Part shown: positions 20,022 to 31,267 of the stretch, piece after piece
Position numbering within the stretch: position 1 is the first letter of the stretch
How the letters are laid out: every line of letters starts with the position of its first letter
Assembly: GCA_015179125.1 (NCBI GenBank)
Contig: WHVA01000057.1
Location: 1 to 64,000, forward strand
Source: Gautieria morchelliformis
Taxonomy: Eukaryota > Basidiomycota > Agaricomycetes > Gomphales > Gomphaceae
DNA length: 64,000 nucleotides
Direction: 5' to 3'
Translations under genes and position numbers: made by a program
Notes under the pieces: model-generated
What the model was told of the DNA's origin: nothing
The model's input: only the letters and a program-made list of their open reading frames with translations
Database searches by the model: none

Positions 20022-21606
20022 CTAAACAAAGGGTTGGGTCATTAGAAGGATGTCTGAATAATAGGATTGACGTACAAGAGGCGATGTTCTGAGGTTCATA
20101 TGTCGAGCAGGGAATATATCGAGAGCAAGTCGAGTGTGGCGAAAAACAGAGATCGTGTTGGCAATTGAGGAGCGATATGAAAGAAAGTCTGGGATGCATT
20201 CTGACAACGAAGAGGCAATGGTGAGTGGATACAGTAGGTTCACGCATGCAGAGACTGTGAGAGTGAACCATGGCGGAAAAGGTGAGAGTGCGAGGGGTGG
20301 TTTGGGCGAGGAAGATGAGAGTGCGGGGAAAGAACGCGCTTATATAAGCCTGCAGAAGTCGAAATGACATGAGCTTTTTTTTCTAGTCCCGCACAGGACA
20401 ACTGGGGTTACTCTGGAGCTCGAAATAAAATCTGTAAGAGATGAGTGCGTTTTAGTCCTACACCAGGCCTATCATCCATGGCGGGGCTCTGCGTACCCTC
20501 TTGCACCAAGGAACTCGGACGAGCTCAACGTCGACGTCACTGGAAGCGGGTGCAAGCTGCACTAGGCCGTGCAAGCGACTTGTCGGATGCTAGTAGCGCC
20601 AATAGAGATCTGGATGCCGACAGGCACTTCGACTCAATTCCCGGGGAATTCTATCAAGATGATGGTTCCCCGGTTCAAGGTCTAGATCTCATTGCCGGTA
20701 CTAACAGCTCAGACACATTCCCGCGCTCCCCAAGGATAATACCAACACTGAGGCTCTCTAGTGAAGTCTACTCATTATTCTAAGAGGCTGTACTCGACTT
20801 CAGTCGAATCCTGGCAATGTTGAGGACTTAGGCATCGACGATATCATACCCCCCTTCCAGCTCAGTGACTCAAGCGCGCGTGAGTACAATTACCTTTAGC
20901 TTAAATGGGAGCAACTAACGTCCCTGCGCAAATTAGTGGCGTTCCAGCAGGGACTTCCGTATCATACCGGCTGGAATATCAGTCTAACATGCCCATCGGT
21001 CGGTAGGCCTCTAGACTTCCCAGAAAGGCGAAAACTGCCGTAGCGAGTTAGCAGCGTGCCGACTTTGGATATTGGATGTGTGGTGAGCTTGCTTTGACCT
21101 TCGTGAATGTCACGGATGTCCGAAAACAGCATAGCATTCGAAGATGCCATGTGCATGCTAGCTTCCCCTGATAACAAGATGACCGTGTACTAGTGGAACA
21201 GCGATCATGCTCTACATGTAGACTAGGTTTGTATGGCTGTTCAAGCCATGTGAACAGACTTGGCGGTATACTTACACAGTCGTCGTATCTATGCTCCACT
21301 GATATCGTCACTGGATTCGCACGAAGCTTCCAGTCGAGTGCCCATGGTTCTGCTCATCTTTGTTCTGAATCGCGAGCTTCAGGGTATTTCACGGGCCAAC
21401 CTGCTTTATAAACGCGACCTCTGAGTAGCTGGTACCCTCTGCTCCAACTCGGCCCCCTCTGACGCTCGTTCTGCCAAAGTGCACTCGCACGATGCTCACA
21501 CCCCCGCACTCGAATTCTCCCATTCCAGTGCTCGCCCTCCAGACTCCAACTCGGACTCCCGCACTCGCACTCGCACTTGGTTGCATTGGCAGGGAATGCG
21601 TCGTGG
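20022..21606. other. No recognised gene; one unassigned open frame
   Basis: Positions 20445-20783 on the plus strand encode 112 residues rich in Ser, Arg and Asp with no recognisable domain. The rest shows no coherent exons. Confidence 0.35.
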
Positions 21607-22637
21607 TGTCACAACCGGTTTATTTCTCCTACCACGCTACCTCTATGTTCCCCCTCGTCACTCCCTAGCATCTTCGCCAGAGTTCGCCGCACCTACCGAC
21701 CACTTCCCCTCTACGTCCACCCTACACGCTGTTCGCCCCATTCTCCAAACCGCTATTCGCTGCTAGCGCATTTCGTCAGCAGGCACGCCATCGGATATGA
21801 TCGATACCATTCACCCGGCATGAAGGCTCATCATAAACCCCATCATCTTCTTAATTCAACCGCATCGGGTGTTCGTATGGCCAAGGTGTGATCGCAGGAC
21901 GTCTCTTCCATAGGTCGTGCGGGATCAACCCAGTAAACGGAGAGTCCGTGCAGGGTAGCCTGCATGCAGGTCCCAAGACATGGTTTTGTCCATAAATGCC
22001 TTCGCTCCCTTTATTCTCCGTTGTTTCATGTTCTCATTCTCCCCTCACTCTACCGTAGGTTTATTCCATCTACCTAGTATCATGACCGCGCACCCCTATC
22101 CAACCCTGACTTGTGACGGCCTCTTTCTTATTCACTGATACCTTACGAGCATTCAATATAAGTAGTTTACATTAGCATGTATATTCTCCAGTTCAATTAT
22201 CATACGTCGTCCATCTTGTGCAAACTTGACCTCACTGTGATCATCGTCTTGAGCCTCTCCTTAAAGATTTCTATCTTCAACCAGCCAAGGACTTAGGCAT
22301 CACTGGTGAGTTCTCATACTTCATCTTTGTCACCTTAGCCTTCAAACTACTTTCTGTGCTGTTGGCAAAGGGCTCTGAAGGAGCACCTTCGCCAGCGAAG
22401 GGACCGTCGAAACTTAGACAGCCCTTCCGCGATATCTTGCACGTTACGTCGTCAAGTGCTGCGAGCTATTTCGCTACGACTGTAGATAGGGCGAGCCCTG
22501 TTCGGGCAACCCTCTTGTTTCGTGAACATTCACCGGTTCACTTATTCGCCGAACGGCATACTTATTCGCACAAGTTATTCGGGCATTCGCTGTGTTCACT
22601 AATACACGATATTAACGCCTAAAAACCAACCTTGACA
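21607..22637 (-). mobile_element. Solo LTR-C, copy 1
   Basis: A 1031-bp insertion is bounded by TGTCA...TGACA with the perfect TSD CGTGG. Read on the minus strand it starts TGTCAAGGTTGGTTTTTAGG, carries the CGAAGGTGCTCCTTC palindrome and an AATAAAC signal, and ends near AAATAAACCGG. No internal region is attached. Confidence 0.9.
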
Positions 22638-22880
22638 CGTGGGTCGAGTTCAATGTGGGAGCAAGTGGGGGATCATCGACCGAAGTGGCAGTTTTTCTTG
22701 TACAGTTGATGCGGTAGACGACGAGGAATAGTTAAACAGCGGTTTACCTTCACTACACCCCCGTTCGAGTTTGGAGTATCTAAAAGGTCAAGCACTTGAC
22801 GTATTCGCGTCCTCGACTACCTAGCTATTGTATGCCTTTTAGGAGGGTCTGTGGAACGTAAAATGTGGAGGCTCAGTATA
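22638..22880. other. No recognisable gene
   Basis: Short spacer between LTR-C copy 1 and the 139-bp direct repeat. Confidence 0.4.
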
Positions 22881-22884
22881 ATCT

Positions 22885-23158
22885 CGGGAACTCCCTGCCG
22901 CCCACCTGTTTCATGCATCTGTCACACCTCATCGTTTCTGCCTTTTCAAAACCCCGCCGACAGCTTGGCTCAACGTCGTCTGGGTCCGGCATTTTCCTTG
23001 TTTCTCAGGCTTCTAACACTCTAGGGAACTGCCTGTCGCACACCTGTTTCATGCATCTGTCACACCTCATCGTTTCTGCCTTTTCAAAACCCCACCAACA
23101 GCTTTTCTCAATGCCGTCTGGGTCCCGGTATTTTCCTTGTTTTTCAGGCTTCTAGTTA
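22885..23158 (+). repeat. 139-bp tandem duplication
   Basis: Two head-to-tail copies of a segment contain CACCTGTTTCATGCATCTGT, CATCGTTTCTGCCTTTTCAA and TTTTCCTTGTTT(C/T)TCAGGC. The cores start at about 22902 and 23041. The segment ends in intron-acceptor-like TTTTTCAGGCTTCTAG. It lies upstream of the 37-residue-repeat frame. Confidence 0.75.
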
Positions 23159-23397
23159 GCTTTGACAGAGACCTATAAAACCTTCGTGATGAACCTCCAA
23201 GATATGATCAGAAGCAATCACCTGCGGGGCCCTTATTGATGTTCCACCCATACTCCCACTTGCAAAAGACAGCCTCGTGAATGTTTCCGGGAATGTTGCT
23301 ATCATTGATTGTGGCCGAAGATGGAACAAACTGACTGTTCACATATCGCCAACGTCCCCTGGTCCGATTGTAAGTTCTGTGTTATTGAGCCCAAGGC

Positions 23398-24258
23398 ATG
23401 CCAGAGTTAACTGTTCTATTCAAGACTATGATACTGCATTTCTCTCCTACAGATTGTGACGGCACTGCCATGCCTGGATGGCTCGCAGACTCTGACCAGT
23501 CCGGTGACACAGATTCAGACACCCAGCCTTCTTCTCCTTCGCTCAAGCCATCCCCAACCTTCCAATCTGGCAAACCTTCCAATATCAAGACATCCACGGC
23601 ATTAGTCATGGCCTCAAACCCATATGTACTCTCTCAAACAAACTTCAGAGTGACCCAACGTCTAGATACCCTCCAACCTGGCAAACCTTCCAATATCAAG
23701 ACGTCCACGGCATTAGTCACGGCCTCAAACCCATATGTACTCTCTCAAACAAACTTCAGGGTGACCCAACGTCTAGATACCCTCCAACCTGGCAAACCTT
23801 CCAATATCAAGATGTCCACGGCATTAGTCACGGCCTCAAACCCATACGTACCCTCTCAAACAAACTTCAGGGTGACCCAACGTCTAGATATGGTATGGTT
23901 TTCATATACATTGCAATGGCAGGTGGCTCATATAAATTACTTGAAGTCTTCCATGGCAATCAGAAGCACAGAGCCTGTGACGATGACAGGGTCTGTGATG
24001 CAGCGCAGTAGCCGATTGCAGTCCATTGTCACCCCGGTAACCAAGAACGCGACACAATTAGTAGGTATGAAACCTGGCAGTCAGAACCACGAGGTCAGCA
24101 AACATAAACGTGAGGGCAAACAGGAAACACCGAGCACTTCACGCAAACGTGGCAAGGTGTGGGAAATTTCCAAAGAGGAATGGGATGTGTACTTCCATCC
24201 CACTGGTTGGATCAGGCCAGGTGATTGTCGATATCGCAAAAGACCCGACCTTGCATGA
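23398..24258 (+). CDS. Hypothetical protein with 37-residue tandem repeats
   Basis: This open frame of 286 codons contains three in-frame copies of a 111-bp (37-residue) unit starting near 23571, 23682 and 23793. The unit reads KPSNIKTSTALV, then ASNPYVLSQTNFRVTQRLD, and the copies are almost identical, implying recent expansion or gene conversion. The C-terminal part is basic (SRKRGKVWEISKEEWD). The start is uncertain because it lies in a region of probable introns. The function is unknown. It may belong to the next gene or be an independent remnant. Confidence 0.4.
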   Translation: MPELTVLFKTMILHFSPTDCDGTAMPGWLADSDQSGDTDSDTQPSSPSLKPSPTFQSGKPSNIKTSTALVMASNPYVLSQTNFRVTQRLDTLQPGKPSNIKTSTALVTASNPYVLSQTNFRVTQRLDTLQPGKPSNIKMSTALVTASNPYVPSQTNFRVTQRLDMVWFSYTLQWQVAHINYLKSSMAIRSTEPVTMTGSVMQRSSRLQSIVTPVTKNATQLVGMKPGSQNHEVSKHKREGKQETPSTSRKRGKVWEISKEEWDVYFHPTGWIRPGDCRYRKRPDLA

Positions 24259-24428
24259 CATTATGAAACATCAGAAATATATATTGCTTGTTGTTATATA
24301 ATATTGCTTGTTGTTTCTCATATAGACCATCGGAGTCAAATGTGATCACGTGGCCGGTCGTTTCTACATACCGAACCATCCTCTTCCATCCACCCAAGAG
24401 TCAGTCTTTGTGCAGATCCCCACTCATC

Positions 24429-26156
24429 ATGCCAGGACCTCGGAGGAACAAACTACCAGCAAGTAGGTGTTTGCCAATGGTATAAGTGACATGCACCATG
24501 TTCATTTGGATTCTAGATTTCGAGGTCCACGCAAATGACAACAAACGGATTCGATGTCAGACATGTCAGGTATATGATGCCCGACCAGAGGACATGCATT
24601 GGATATGCCGCGCTGCTTCATCCACTCATAATAACAGCCGCACACATGTAGAGAACACACAGCGGCTCACACATCGGCGAGAGATGGCCGCGATGATGTA
24701 TTCCAACATGATCGAAGCGCAAGTTGCTCACCCTGGGAATGTCATTGGTGACCCACGTCCTCATATGCATTTGAATGATGACATGGGATTTCATGATGAT
24801 AGAGAGGCTGAACGTGATATCGCTGTTGCTGGGATGCGACATATGGTGACTCAAGAAGACGAGGATCGGCTTATTGAAGAGGAGCTAGAAGACTATGACG
24901 CTTATGCCGCAGAGCTATCCAATGACCTGGATGACGAGTCATCCCCAGATGATGAGGATGTGACTGTCCCGGGTGCCATATTGGACCAGCAGGCATTCGG
25001 TGCGTCAGAGTACGACACATCTGCTCTCCTCTCATGATGATTTCTTTAGATCTCGAAAGTGTCCCGTTGGTGGAACTCCAATCACACCTATCAGGCATAT
25101 CTCAGGCAGGGGATTGGGCGCCATATCCGAACAAAACTGTGCGTACCTATGTAATGTCAACCATACGAGCAGTTTTGACATGACTCACAAACCAGATGTG
25201 TCTCATTGATCTACTTGATAACCTCCCTCGGCTTCGCTTGTCTTGGCGTCACATGGAAATGTTTTTATGGGTGATGAAGGAGTGTGGAGCCATCGATGTC
25301 CCCTCACAGTATGCACTTCGTCAGGTGCAAGCAAGATTACAGGAAGCCTGTGGTGTTACTACCAACCGCTTCGTCAGCTCGGCCAAACATGTGCTGTATG
25401 TCAACAGTATCCCAGAGATTGTGGCAAAGGTATGTGAATGGGTGTTCATCCATGCCAGAAATCTCATCGCTCATCAGGACTATGCAAACCCGGAAACGGG
25501 CCCATCTCTTACAGCATTACCCAGAGGACACCAAAGGTCCTGTGTCAGAGATTTGGCAGGCTACACGGTGGAAAGAACTACCACCGGATCTGTTGACCCC
25601 AATGTGTCGGCATAAATTGAAGGACTACTATGTGGATGAACTTGCAGAAACTGTGACCGGCGAGTACGTGATCCCATACATGTGGATCATTCGCGAAGGG
25701 GCACTATGCTGTGATGCCCGTCGAGCCTCATTCACACCAGTGGGTAAATCTGGCCAGAGTACAGCTGAAGTATTGACAGTTCTCGGCACAGAAGGGACTC
25801 CAAGTCGAAAAAGACCTAGTGAATATTCATGTGGATAAGCTCCTACACAACTATTTGGACTTGAAATCCGAGGGGCCGATCATGTTTGCCGGTAAGCTCA
25901 GATTTTATTTGGAGGTGGTGCACTCAGGAACCAAGTGCGTGATTAGGAGAATCGCAAGGCTACCTCGAACGCATGCCCAACCCGTTGCGTGCCATAGCCA
26001 ATGGGGATGAATTGTACACATCATTTGTCTTTTTGTGGGCAGATGATGTTGGAGGTAACAGGTCAAAGCTAATTAGTGCTCACAAAAACATCTATCTCAT
26101 GCATACGAACCTCATATTGATTAAATCTTTGGGCCTATGTTGTCGCAGGTGCTGCG
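24429..26156 (+). pseudogene. Multi-exon gene remnant of a repetitive agaricomycete family
   Basis: A plausible start MPGPRRNKLPAN at 24429 is spliced over a 54-bp intron (24463-24516) to FEVHANDNKRIRCQTCQ, a C2H2-like zinc-binding start (CQTC with later His residues), then an acidic stretch. Later pieces in shifting frames include HYPEDTKGPVSEIWQA, KELPPDLLTPM, DYYVDELAETVTGEYVIPY, MWIIREGAL and WADDVGGNRSKLISAHKN. These motifs recall a large family that is multi-copy in Agaricomycete genomes and often lies near Plavaka/CACTA-type transposons. That is from memory, and the catalytic class is not established. Frame changes and a truncated end suggest decay. Confidence 0.45.
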
Positions 26157-27188
26157 TGTCAAGATTGGTTTTTAGGCGTTAATATCGTGTATTAGTGAAC
26201 ACAGCGAATGCCTGAGTAACTTGTGCGAAGAGATATGCCGTTCGGCGAATAAGTGAACCGATAAATGTTCACGAAACAAAGGGGTTGCCCGAACGGGGCT
26301 CACCCTGTCTACAGTCGTAGCGAAACAGCTCGCAACACTTGACGACACAACGTGCAAGATATTGCGGAAGGGCTGTCTAAGTTTCGACAGTCCCTTCGCT
26401 GGCGAAGGTGCTCCTTAGGAGCCCTTCGCCAACAGCACAGAAGGTAGTTCGAAGGCTAGGGTAACGAAGATAAAGTATGAGAACTCACCAGTGGTGCCTA
26501 AGTCCTTGGCTGGTCGAAGATAGAAATCTTCAAGGAGAGGCTCAAGACAATGATCACAGCGAGGTCAAGTTTGCACAAGATGGACGACGTATGATAATTG
26601 AACTGGGGAATATACATGCGAATGTAAACTACTTATATCAAATGCTCGTAAGCTATCGGCGAATAGGAAAGAGGCCGTTACAAGTCAGGGTTGGATAGGG
26701 GTGCGCAGTCATGATACTAGGGAGATGGAATAAACATACAATAGAGTGGGGGAGAATGCGAACATGGCACGACGGAGAGTAAAAGAGGGCGAAAGCACTT
26801 ATGGACAAAACCATGTCTTGGGACCCGCATACATGCTACCCTGCACGGACTCTTCATTGACCGGGTTGATCCCACACAACCTATGGAAGGAACGCCCCGC
26901 GAACGCACTTTGGCCATACGAACACCCAATGGGGTTGGATTTAAGAAGATGATGGGGTTCATGATGAACCATCGTGCCGGGTGAATGGTATCGATCATAT
27001 TTGATGGCGTGCCTGCTGGTGAAATGCGCGAGCAGCGAATAGCGGTTCGGAGGATGGGGCGAACAGCGAGTAGAGTGGGTGGAGAGGAGGAGTGGTCGGT
27101 AGGTGCGGCGAACTCTGACGAAGATGCTAGGGAGTGACGAGGGGGAACATGGAGGTAGCACGGTAGGAGAAATAAACCGGTCATGACA
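26157..27188 (+). mobile_element. Solo LTR-C, copy 2
   Basis: This 1032-bp TGTCA...TGACA element has the perfect TSD CTGCG. It sits within what reads as an exon (GTGCTGCG / CTGCGCACC). Removing it and one TSD copy joins an AG acceptor at 26149-26150 to an open frame starting V-L-R-T-L-N-E-D. Confidence 0.92.
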
Positions 27189-27706
27189 CTGCGCACCCTC
27201 AATGAGGACTGCCCTCCAGCAGAACGCCACATTGCCGCTCTATGCCACAGCATCCTTGCCAAATCCAAAACTGGCCTTAAGGCAACTGTGCACGTGCTTA
27301 CGCGCATTGCCCTCCTGGTATGGTCATTCATCTCAAGCTCAACATGCAGTTGATTTGATGCACTAGCGCACAGCACTGGACCATCAACAATCAGTGTCTC
27401 CTGACAAGACATGGTCCTCTGTGGATGCGGAGATGCGTGATTTGGAGGCTCAAAGCACTAGCAAGGAAGAGCGTGCTATGTAAGGAAATTCTCTCTTATG
27501 CAATAACATTCTAAACCTCAAATTTGGATAGACACTTGAAAGCTATTCTGGAGCTTGACATCGCCGACTATCCTCGCCCAGCAGATGAGTACGTGCAGTA
27601 TCCGACTACTGCAATGAAAGATTTGGAGGAGTGGCAGAAGATTTGTGATCGCCATGCAGGTAAAGTGGAAGTGGAAATCAAGCAGGCGGGACGTAGCATG
27701 CGATAA
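27189..27706 (+). pseudogene. 3' exons of a gene disrupted by LTR-C copy 2
   Basis: Beyond the LTR a coherent spliced frame is visible: exon to 27317 (TLNEDCPPAERHIAALCHS...), 49-bp intron 27318-27366 (GTATGG...CACTAG), exon 27367-27479 (ALDHQQSVSPDKTW...), 52-bp intron 27480-27531, and exon 27532-27706 (KAILELDIADYPRPADEY... ending SMR-stop). The conserved phase across both introns supports a genuine gene. The C-terminus is helical and charged. The function is unknown. It could be the tail of the 24429 gene or of a separate gene truncated upstream. Confidence 0.5.
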
Positions 27707-27845
27707 ATTTACGATGGCACGCAGTGACCCCCATACCATCCCGAAGAGTTTCTTTAGACATTGAATACACATTATACACGTTATCCAAGCATTTTAGAAC
27801 GATAAGGCCAAGCTAAAAAATTGCTTTTGGAAGCTTACAGCGACC

Positions 27846-27905
27846 TGTGGGAATGGTCTAATGGTAGGGACATCAGACATATAATGTGTCCTTGCCCTGA
27901 CGGTG
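27846..27905 (+). tRNA. tRNA-like or SINE-like sequence, doubtful
   Basis: GGAATGGTCTAATGGTAGGG resembles an A box, and GACGGTGCAATC is a poor B-box match 40 bp later. A short stem GACAT...GTGTC lies between. I cannot fold a full cloverleaf, so this is at most a decayed tRNA or tRNA-derived repeat. Confidence 0.12.
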
Positions 27906-28680
27906 CAATCTAACATTTAGTAGGGCTTTCAAGCAGGCGGTGACAAGCTGCGTTAAAAGATTTTATATATGAGTGTCGCATGATACACTCAAGGACGATG
28001 TAGATGTACCGGAAAGCTTGCATTGTTTGTGGCTAGAAGCTTTCCCATGGAGGTTGAGCAAAGGTGGCACATTCACAAAGCCTCCTCTAACTTTCATGCG
28101 TACCTCCTGCAGAGGTTGGAGCTCGGTCTTGAGGGGACTCCGGCGAACTCCTGCTAAGACCCTCACTCACGCGCATGCGCGGCCTCAAATACAAACGGGG
28201 GTGTAGTTCTTGTGTATACAAATAAAATGTATTTTACTTTGTGTACATTGAAATTTTTGTACCTTGATACAAGTCCTAATCCAAGCCTAGGATCAGTACC
28301 TCAGCTTTTGATTATGTTGAAATTTTTGGGGGCGCCTGGCAAGTGCAAAAAGGAGCGTGTCAGCGGCGTTGGCTTGAAAAGCGCTGGTATACAGCGCCTT
28401 TGTATCTACAGTGATCGAACCTCGCCTCCATACAAAGAACTTCACGTTTAACGTTGACTGCGCATACCACGAATCACCACGAATCTCACACACTCTCCCG
28501 TATTCATCCTCATCCTGCTATCGTTGGTCCTCCAATCAGATATCTCACTCGCGCTCACGGCGACACTGAGGTGATGTATCGATTATATGCCCATCTATAA
28601 CGCGCGGGCCCTTGCTACTCGCTACCGCTTAGTTCACCTGTACAATACGAACAACAACAATACAATGTGCACACAGTATG
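27906..28680. other. No recognisable gene
   Basis: Several overlapping short open frames have no supportable product. This is probably the 3' intergenic region of the F-box gene. Confidence 0.4.
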
Positions 28681-29937
28681 CTAATCATGAACGTCCTCAA
28701 CAGATACAAGACGGGACAAGTGGGCCAGATGTTCGTCCCCCACGCCTGGACATCCACTCACCAATAGCGTCAAGTCCCCATGCCCCAACAGCTGCCTGGC
28801 CTCCACATAAGCCACCAAGGCACTGCCCGTGATATTTTCACAGTCTCTCAGCTCGATCCGGCGTAGGCGTGCGCATTGTGAATCGGATTGAGTGAACGCT
28901 GCGTCCGTGATGGTTGAGCCTGCGATACGCAGCTCCTCGAGATGCGCAAAATCAGTCTGGTTGAACAGCCAATTATACGTCTCGGCCTGCAGGTACTCGA
29001 TACGGTGGAGGTCGAGCCTCCGAATGCAGGGTGCGCGCTGAGGCAGGCGCTTGAGTGATGCAGACACATTCGTAACGTCGCCATCAATCCAATCTTCGTC
29101 GTAACCTTGTTCCCTCATTCCATTTAGCCGCACGGATCGAAGGCTGGGTGCTTCCAAACATTGCAAGATGTCGAGGCCACAGCCAGGAACGATGACATCT
29201 ACCACTTCAAGATGAGGAAGAAGGACAATGCGAGGATGGTTGAGGCTGTAAGTGTTTTGGTACGAGAAGAATTCGTATCCGGTGTACTTGAGGTACTTAA
29301 GGTGAGGAACCCCCTCGATGCTGTCCAACATGCTCAAAACACTAGGAGATTCGTCCTCAGTCCCGGTGGTGATCGCAAACGTGGCGACGGTTGAAAGAAA
29401 TTTGGATGATGGAGGGGGGAGCCTCAATGCAGAAAGCGTTATGTTCCGAAGCCGTGGAGCCGGATAAAATGCATGTTCAAAATAGAGCTTATGTTCATCC
29501 GGTGAGGCATGAGGGTCCTCGTAGATGGAAATGCGCAACTCCTCTAAAAGTGATGCTGGATTGCCTCTGGATGTTCCATCAGAGAGTGCAAGGGATGGAA
29601 GGATCGTGTCCGCTATCTTAGGGTCAGGAACATCGATGTCGAGAACTCGGAATTGTCTGACATGGTGATGCAGCAGCGCCAACGTCGGCTGCAAGTCGAT
29701 GACTCCGGGTGGGACCTTGAGCACCACGTCAAGTGGACACTGGCCCGATTTTTCGAGCCTTTTCCAGAGCCCGGCAGGGTCGGCAAATTGGTGTGGACGG
29801 CGGATGTGGAGGTGTCTCCAGAGCTGCGGTGTGGCATTGGCCATGTTTCTCCAGGATGAAGATACGAGCATGATCTGTAGTGAGTTATTGGGTAGCTCGC
29901 AGAAAACATGGCTCCAGACATCGAAGGGCAAGTACAT
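28681..29937 (-). CDS. F-box protein with LRR-like region
   Basis: This intact single-exon gene encodes 418 residues. The N-terminus is an F-box (residues 1-45: LPFDVWSHVFCELPNNSL, then MLVSSSWRNMANATPQLWRH), which would bind Skp1 in an SCF ubiquitin ligase. The rest has irregular leucine-rich repeats (APRLRNITLSALRLPPP, PHLEVVDVIVPGCGLDIL, LRRIELRDCENITG, LTLLVSGCPGVGDEHL), the usual substrate-binding half in the large basidiomycete F-box family. The start is the first Met directly before the F-box, and the stop is TAG. It is the least damaged gene in the window. The substrate is unknown. Confidence 0.88.
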   Translation of the reverse strand: MYLPFDVWSHVFCELPNNSLQIMLVSSSWRNMANATPQLWRHLHIRRPHQFADPAGLWKRLEKSGQCPLDVVLKVPPGVIDLQPTLALLHHHVRQFRVLDIDVPDPKIADTILPSLALSDGTSRGNPASLLEELRISIYEDPHASPDEHKLYFEHAFYPAPRLRNITLSALRLPPPSSKFLSTVATFAITTGTEDESPSVLSMLDSIEGVPHLKYLKYTGYEFFSYQNTYSLNHPRIVLLPHLEVVDVIVPGCGLDILQCLEAPSLRSVRLNGMREQGYDEDWIDGDVTNVSASLKRLPQRAPCIRRLDLHRIEYLQAETYNWLFNQTDFAHLEELRIAGSTITDAAFTQSDSQCARLRRIELRDCENITGSALVAYVEARQLLGHGDLTLLVSGCPGVGDEHLAHLSRLVSVEDVHD

Positions 29938-30182
29938 CGAAAATGTGCTTGCCTAGAGGCGGCGGTGAGGATTATGTAAACAACTACTCCAATTACATAA
30001 GCTAGACGCCTCGCTTGTTTGTAGACTTGAAACCTATACCTCTAAATAAGCAAGGAAGGGTAAGGTCTCTTCACCCTCAAGCTATCGTACGGTCATCACA
30101 ACTAAATGCACAGGGTATAAATGCTCGTCATCCAGCCATCGTTACCTCTTCCTCTCACCCTCGTCTACTCACTCTTGCGCCC

Positions 30183-30488
30183 ATGTCCCACACCCGGATT
30201 GAGCCGTGCAGAAAGACCGAAGACATTGCCCCTAGTCTCCAGGAAAGGGCTGCTGACGGCCCACAACCATTCATCCATACATATCCTACTCGGGCTTTGA
30301 GGTCGAAAGTGCGACCTGGCAAGGACAACGAGTCGGTGAACCCCGACGAACTGAAGAATTTACAGGCCGAGCATAAACTGCAGGTCTCCGCCAGGGAATG
30401 AGAGGGCAAGGAACGAGAGGAAAAGGCAAAGAAGGAACGAGAGGAAAAGAGGAAACGAAAGGAAAGGAGGAAACTAGAGGAAAGGTGA
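30183..30488 (+). pseudogene. Hypothetical charged protein with in-frame stop
   Basis: From MSHTRIEPCRKTEDIAP at 30183 the frame runs to a TGA at 30399-30401 and then stays open in the same frame as a Lys/Glu/Arg-rich helix (KEREEKAKKEREEKRKRKER) to 30488. The uninterrupted coiled-coil-like tail after the stop suggests a nonsense mutation. It lies 3' of a pyrimidine-rich stretch that could be its promoter. The function is unknown. Confidence 0.4.
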
Positions 30489-31267
30489 ATTCCGGAAAGA
30501 AATGATATGGACGTGGAGAACCATGTTATAGTGCCATGCTCGGTACTCGGACTCTGACATGAAAGTAGAGTGTATCAGGAAGAAAACGGAAGTATTCATA
30601 GACTTCTATGATCCGTGGGTTTAACACAGTGTATACAACCAGTACACATACTTCAGAAACTACAGTTTTGCGTCTGACTTCGCCGTCAGTGCTACTTTTT
30701 GCTTAGTGCATCGGATTCAAGAATGAAAACCCGTCATCTATTTCGTGGAGAGGCCCCGTCGATCAGGGCCCCACTTAGTACACGATACGATCTGTGAAGC
30801 CCTCCCAGTCTTGAAAGACGGTATTCATCACGTTATGCTTGTTGCAGAAACCCGAACCGCTACAGCTGGTAAATCTAATACCTTTGACATTCCACTGCCC
30901 CACACCCTGAATCCCGGGGAGATCAAGTACGCGGGATTTCTTCGTGACAATGCACTCGACCCTCGGAGGACCGTGGGCTTATTATGAGAATGCTGCACAG
31001 GTATGTACATGTGGTCAGCGTCAACGTCATGCAGGATAGAAGAACGTCTCGGATAGAAGTCCGTTTGGCAGCTAGCTAGCTGAGCGGCCAAATGAGGCGT
31101 GCGCATATATCATTTTGTACTAGACGAGGGTTAGTCCAATTTCTAATGTACATATTTCCCTTCCAGACATTTGCCTCCCACGCACAGGGAACCAACGGAT
31201 ACGGACCCACGGTGCGTCTTAGGGCTCGGCGCCGTAGTCGTATGAGCCGTATATACGGCTGCCGTAT
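30489..31267. other. Unassigned region with one short open frame
   Basis: Positions 30745-30987 on the plus strand encode 80 residues without a known motif. Nothing else is supportable. Confidence 0.35.

Noticed and set aside
27846-27905. tRNA gene
   Set aside because: The A-box match is good, but there is no proper acceptor stem or T arm. It is kept only as a low-confidence feature.
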